DNA of 6,119 bases, taken from positions 1 to 6,119 of the forward strand of contig MHKK01000058.1 in the NCBI GenBank assembly GCA_001818365.1. The letters run 5' to 3'. Source of the DNA: Candidatus Komeilibacteria bacterium RIFCSPHIGHO2_01_FULL_52_14 (GTDB lineage: Bacteria > Patescibacteriota > Patescibacteriia > UBA1558 > 2-01-FULL-52-15). Positions 4,382 through 6,119 of this stretch are shown here, piece after piece. Both the position numbers and the translations under genes were made by a program. The notes beneath the pieces are model-generated. The model worked only from the letters and a program-made list of their open reading frames with translations, ran no database searches and was not told the origin of the DNA. How positions within the stretch are numbered: the stretch's first letter is position 1; every line of letters begins with the position of its first letter.

Positions 4382-4432
4382 CCCTCGACGCTGCTCGGGG
4401 TATAACAGGTTATCGCCCGAGCTTGTCGAGGG
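4382..4432. repeat. 51-bp nested palindrome before DNPH1-like gene
   Basis: Three perfect stems are stacked: CCCTCGAC (4382-4389) with GTCGAGGG (4425-4432), GCTCGGG (4393-4399) with CCCGAGC (4416-4422), and ATAAC (4402-4406) with GTTAT (4409-4413), separated by short internal loops. No T-run follows. The right arm ends in GAGGG, 9 bases before the ATG at 4442, the only Shine-Dalgarno-like sequence for that gene, and folding would hide it. Confidence 0.65.
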
Positions 4433-4441
4433 CCATACAAC

Positions 4442-4927
4442 ATGCCGAAAAAAATCGTCTATTTTGCCGGTGCCATGCGCGGCGACCGCGTTGTTGCCGA
4501 CAACATGAAAGCCATGGTTATCTTTATCCGCGATGAGCTCAAATATCCTGTCCTGACCGAGCATGTTGTAAAAGATCAGCCCATAGAATCTTTGCCTGCT
4601 GAAGAAATAGAAAAGCGCGATATCAACTGGCTTGATACCGCAACGCACGTGATCGCGGAAATATCCGGTGCTTCAACCGGAACCGGTCGCGAGATCGAAT
4701 ATGCCCGGACAAAAGGTCAGCTTGGCAAAACACCGGCATATATCCTCTGCCTCTACCGTGCCGATCTTAAGGAAAAGGCCTCGCCCATGATCCGCGGCAT
4801 GGATCAAAAGAGGTATCCGAATGTTACTATCGCAGGGTACGATACAATGGATATGGCAAAAAAGCTGATTAAAAAATTCTTAGTTCCTCCTCCCCTTAAG
4901 ATAAGGGGAGGCAGAGAGGGGTTATGA
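4442..4927 (+). CDS. DNPH1/Rcl-type nucleoside 5'-monophosphate N-glycosidase
   Basis: This 161-residue protein belongs to the nucleoside 2-deoxyribosyltransferase superfamily and is closest in motif order to DNPH1 (Rcl), which cleaves the N-glycosidic bond of 2'-deoxynucleoside 5'-monophosphates. Visible motifs: YFAGAMRG (7-14), VLTEHV (37-42), KRDINWLDTATHVIAEIS (58-75) with the substrate-binding Asp60, GASTGTGREIEYA (76-88) with Ser78 and the catalytic Glu84, ILCLYR (101-106), and SPMIRG (114-119), which supplies the phosphate-contacting Ser of the family. The expected fold ends near residue 147 (KKLIKKFL). The last 13 residues or so (PPPLKIRGGREGL) are encoded by a dispersed palindrome and are probably an accidental tail. 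Its stop overlaps an ATG at 4924. The gene heads a cluster with two Nudix genes, which fits a role in clearing unwanted nucleotides (inference). Confidence 0.88.
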   Translation: MPKKIVYFAGAMRGDRVVADNMKAMVIFIRDELKYPVLTEHVVKDQPIESLPAEEIEKRDINWLDTATHVIAEISGASTGTGREIEYARTKGQLGKTPAYILCLYRADLKEKASPMIRGMDQKRYPNVTIAGYDTMDMAKKLIKKFLVPPPLKIRGGREGL

Positions 4928-4970
4928 AACAGAATCATAACTCCCCCTCCCCTCTTATCTTAAGAGGGGT
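4886..4970. repeat. Two inverted copies of a CCCCT-TTA-AGGGG palindrome
   Basis: The left copy has CCTCCCCTTA (4889-4898), loop AGA and TAAGGGGAGG (4902-4911). The right copy has CCCCTCTTA (4949-4957), loop TCT and TAAGAGGGG (4961-4969). The two copies face each other around GTTATGA (4921-4927) and TCATAAC (4935-4941), so the whole stretch is one large inverted repeat with hairpins in each arm. It spans the stop of the DNPH1-like gene and the putative N-terminus of the next, and is translated on both sides. Confidence 0.75.
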
Positions 4971-4980
4971 ATCAAACAAA

Positions 4981-5427
4981 ATGAAAAAATTCAAAGCAAA
5001 ACCCGGTCAGACCGACTATACTCATATCCGCCGCGCACCGGTGATTAACTGTGTCGTACGTCACAACGGCAAAATACTCATCGTGCAGCGAAGCGCGAAG
5101 CTCAACTTTTATCCCAATCTCTGGAACGGCATTTCCGGATTTTTGGACGATAATAAATCGATCGAGGAAAAAGTGAAGGAGGAAATGTCAGAGGAGCTTG
5201 GATTATTGGAAAAAGATATTATCTCCATCAAGCAGGGGAAGACCTTTGAGCAGGGAGAACCAAAATACAATAAAATCTGGATCGTACATCCGGTTCTGGT
5301 CGAAATTTCAACTGACAAGATCAAACTCGACTGGGAAGCGCAAAGTTTTAAATGGATCAATCCTGCCGATGCAAAAAATTTTGACCTGCTGCCCGGATTT
5401 GGACAGGTATTAAAAAACGTCTTATAA
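4981..5427 (+). CDS. Nudix hydrolase with altered Nudix box
   Basis: The 148-residue protein from ATG 4981 is a Nudix-fold enzyme, a family that hydrolyses nucleoside diphosphates linked to another group. An in-frame ATG at 4924 overlaps the previous stop (ATGA), but its 19 extra residues (NSPSPLILRGVSNK and so on) come from the inverted repeat, so 4981 is the likely ancestral start; GAGGGG of the repeat lies 11 bases before it. The first strand and loop read VINCVVRHNGKILIVQRS and LWNGISGFLD. The box region from GFLD to EELGL keeps Gly1, Glu16, Glu19, Glu20 and Gly22 of G-x5-E-x7-REUxEExGU, but has Lys at position 7 and Glu at position 15, where Glu and Arg are canonical. The three metal-binding Glu remain, so activity is plausible. 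Substrate unknown. The next gene starts 2 bases after its stop. Confidence 0.85.
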   Translation: MKKFKAKPGQTDYTHIRRAPVINCVVRHNGKILIVQRSAKLNFYPNLWNGISGFLDDNKSIEEKVKEEMSEELGLLEKDIISIKQGKTFEQGEPKYNKIWIVHPVLVEISTDKIKLDWEAQSFKWINPADAKNFDLLPGFGQVLKNVL

Positions 5428-5429
5428 AA

Positions 5430-5900
5430 ATGAAAGATTTATTTTATAAATTCATCCATCCATTCCGCAGGGTCTACTGGTTCATCGTACGCCCGAATAC
5501 GCGGGGCGTGAAAGGTATTCCTATACATGGAAATTCCGTTCTTATGATTAAAAATTCTTATGTGCGGAATAAATATTGGACTTTCCCTGGCGGAAGAATA
5601 AAGCGCGGCGAAGATCCACGTCAAGCCGCACATCGGGAGACACGTGAAGAGGTGGGCATAGACAGCAAGCAGTATCACTTTCTGCATACGTACAAAAATA
5701 TCAAAGAACACAAAAGGGACACTGTGTATGTTTTCACCACGGTCGTTGATTCTGATAGCTTTAAAATCGACACTGCGGAGGTTCTCGAAGCTCAATGGTT
5801 TACTATTGACGCCTTACCTGCGTTTCTATCGCCAAGCATTCCGCAGTACATCCCATTATTAAAAAATCGTGTTCATGAAACAGATAAAAATAAATTCTAA
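5430..5900 (+). CDS. Nudix hydrolase with canonical Nudix box
   Basis: This 156-residue protein has an N-terminal amphipathic, aromatic segment (FYKFIHPFRRVYWFIVRP, about 5-22), then VLMIKNSY (37-44) and WTFPGG (50-55). A full Nudix box follows, GRIKRGE at 55-61 and RETREEVGI at 69-77, with every fixed position of G-x5-E-x7-REUxEExGU present except Thr at the first hydrophobic site. The later strand EAQWFTIDALPAFLSP (120-135) is typical of the fold. The substrate cannot be read from the sequence. No Shine-Dalgarno site is visible, and only 2 bases separate it from the previous stop, so translational coupling is likely. Its last nine residues (VHETDKNKF) overlap, in another frame, the start of the first CobO-like fragment at 5875. 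An opposite-strand frame at 5439-5795 is a shadow. Confidence 0.88.
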   Translation: MKDLFYKFIHPFRRVYWFIVRPNTRGVKGIPIHGNSVLMIKNSYVRNKYWTFPGGRIKRGEDPRQAAHRETREEVGIDSKQYHFLHTYKNIKEHKRDTVYVFTTVVDSDSFKIDTAEVLEAQWFTIDALPAFLSPSIPQYIPLLKNRVHETDKNKF

Positions 5901-5958
5901 GGCAAAACTTGGCCAGATCCAGGTATACACCGGCAACGGCCCGTCGAGCTTTTGCTAG
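5875..5958 (+). pseudogene. CobO/BtuR-like 5' fragment, copy 1
   Basis: The frame reads MKQIKINSKAKLGQIQVYTG, then NGPSSFC and a TAG stop (27 residues). The segment LGQIQVYTGNG matches what I recall of the first strand and start of the P-loop of corrinoid adenosyltransferases (CobO/BtuR, GxIxVYTGxGKGKTT). Where Lys-Gly-Lys-Thr should follow, a GC-rich hairpin repeat (from about 5941) takes over. It begins inside the last codons of the upstream Nudix gene, an overlap typical of operons. The family call depends on one short motif, so it is moderate; the repetition at 5990 and 6102 is certain. Confidence 0.5.
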
Positions 5959-5973
5959 ACGAGGCTCGGCGCC
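5941..5973 (+). repeat. GC-rich hairpin repeat, copy 1 (imperfect)
   Basis: CCGTCGAGCTTTTGCTAGAC followed by GAGGCTCGGCGCC. CGTCGAGC could pair with GCTAGACG around TTTT, with one mismatch where A replaces C. That same base creates the TAG stop of copy 1. It is nearly identical to 6050-6081. Confidence 0.65.
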
Positions 5974-5989
5974 ATTATTTGAAAAAATT

Positions 5990-6115
5990 ATGCTTAAAAT
6001 TCATCCTCGAGCGCAATTAGGACAAATCCACGTGTATACGGGCGACGGCCCGTCGAGCTTTTGCTCGACGAGGCTCGGCGCGCTTCTTTATAAAAAAATT
6101 CATGAAACAAATTAA
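5990..6115 (+). pseudogene. CobO/BtuR-like 5' fragment, copy 2
   Basis: The frame reads MLKIHPRAQLGQIHVYTGDG, then a repeat-encoded stretch PSSFCSTRLGALLYKK and IHETN before TAA (41 residues). LGQI(H)VYTG(D)G repeats the copy 1 segment, and the break occurs at the same codon, just before the expected Walker A Lys. Codons for L, G, Q, V, Y and T differ from copy 1 at silent positions. An extended frame from 5909 on the same strand exists, but its upstream part is repeat sequence. Lacking a P-loop, the product cannot be a working ATP-dependent adenosyltransferase; a short repurposed peptide is conceivable but unsupported. Confidence 0.5.
6050..6081 (+). repeat. GC-rich hairpin repeat, copy 2 (perfect)
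   Basis: CGTCGAGC (6051-6058), TTTT loop, GCTCGACG (6063-6070) form a perfect 8-base stem, followed by AGGCTCGGCGC. Apart from one base it equals copy 1. The GTCGAGC/GCTCGAC core is related to stems at 4088-4104 and 4382-4432, so it belongs to a genome-wide style of repeat. Confidence 0.7.
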
Positions 6116-6119
6116 AATA
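6102..6119 (+). CDS. Start of a third CobO-like frame, cut by window end
   Basis: ATGAAACAAATTAAAATA encodes MKQIKI, the same six residues as the start of copy 1 with two silent base changes. The preceding TAAAAAAATTC also matches the lead-in of the other copies. This may be the start of the intact corrinoid adenosyltransferase gene, or a third fragment; only 18 bases are visible. Confidence 0.35.

Noticed and set aside
5909..6115. Single 68-residue protein across the tandem array
   Set aside because: Its first part is the out-of-frame reading of copy 1 and the hairpin. The recognisable LGQIHVYTGDG segment starts only at ATG 5990, so the longer frame is fortuitous.

Overview
The window looks like a piece of an uncultivated Candidate Phyla Radiation (Patescibacteria/Parcubacteria-like) genome. 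That is an inference from style, not from a marker gene: short genes, many small membrane or hypothetical proteins, promoters lying almost on the start codon, a purN-like formyltransferase and Nudix genes of types I associate with this group, and intergenic DNA crowded with GC-rich palindromic repeats (TGTCATTGCGAG...CTCGCAATGACA and GTCGAGC/GCTCGAC families).

Layout. Positions 1-258 hold repeats, a terminator-like hairpin and a promoter. A membrane-anchored NERD-domain nuclease-like protein follows (259-906), then a 96-bp repeat, a hairpin and a promoter, then a four-helix membrane protein of unknown function (1159-1629). Three bases later lies a broken duplicate (1633-1680) of a small basic protein whose intact copy is at 2888-3013. 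Between these two copies, on the minus strand, is a two-gene unit (2717 down to 1781) encoding two single-pass membrane proteins with Cys clusters. It has its own consensus-like promoter overlapped by an inverted repeat, strong Shine-Dalgarno sites and a terminator. A composite repeat (3016-3138) precedes a GC-rich purN-type formyltransferase gene (3290-3946), which ends next to a 19-bp perfect hairpin. Another CATTGCGAG repeat (4021-4119) abuts the promoter of an 80-residue protein (4138-4380).

The right third is a compact plus-strand cluster: a DNPH1/Rcl-type deoxynucleotide N-glycosidase (4442-4927), a Nudix protein (best start 4981, end 5427) and a second Nudix protein (5430-5900). All three belong to families that hydrolyse nucleotides or related compounds, so the cluster may act in nucleotide-pool cleaning. 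Dispersed palindromes have been built into the gene ends here.

The most unusual part is 5875-6119. The 5' end of what looks like a corrinoid adenosyltransferase gene (CobO/BtuR-like, ...LGQIxVYTGxG...) occurs twice, with a third start at the window edge, at 112-115 base spacing. Each of the two visible copies is cut at the same codon, just before the expected Walker A lysine, by the same GC-rich hairpin. The protein-coding parts have diverged mainly at synonymous positions, while the hairpins are nearly identical. I see no CRISPR array, tRNA, rRNA or transposase.
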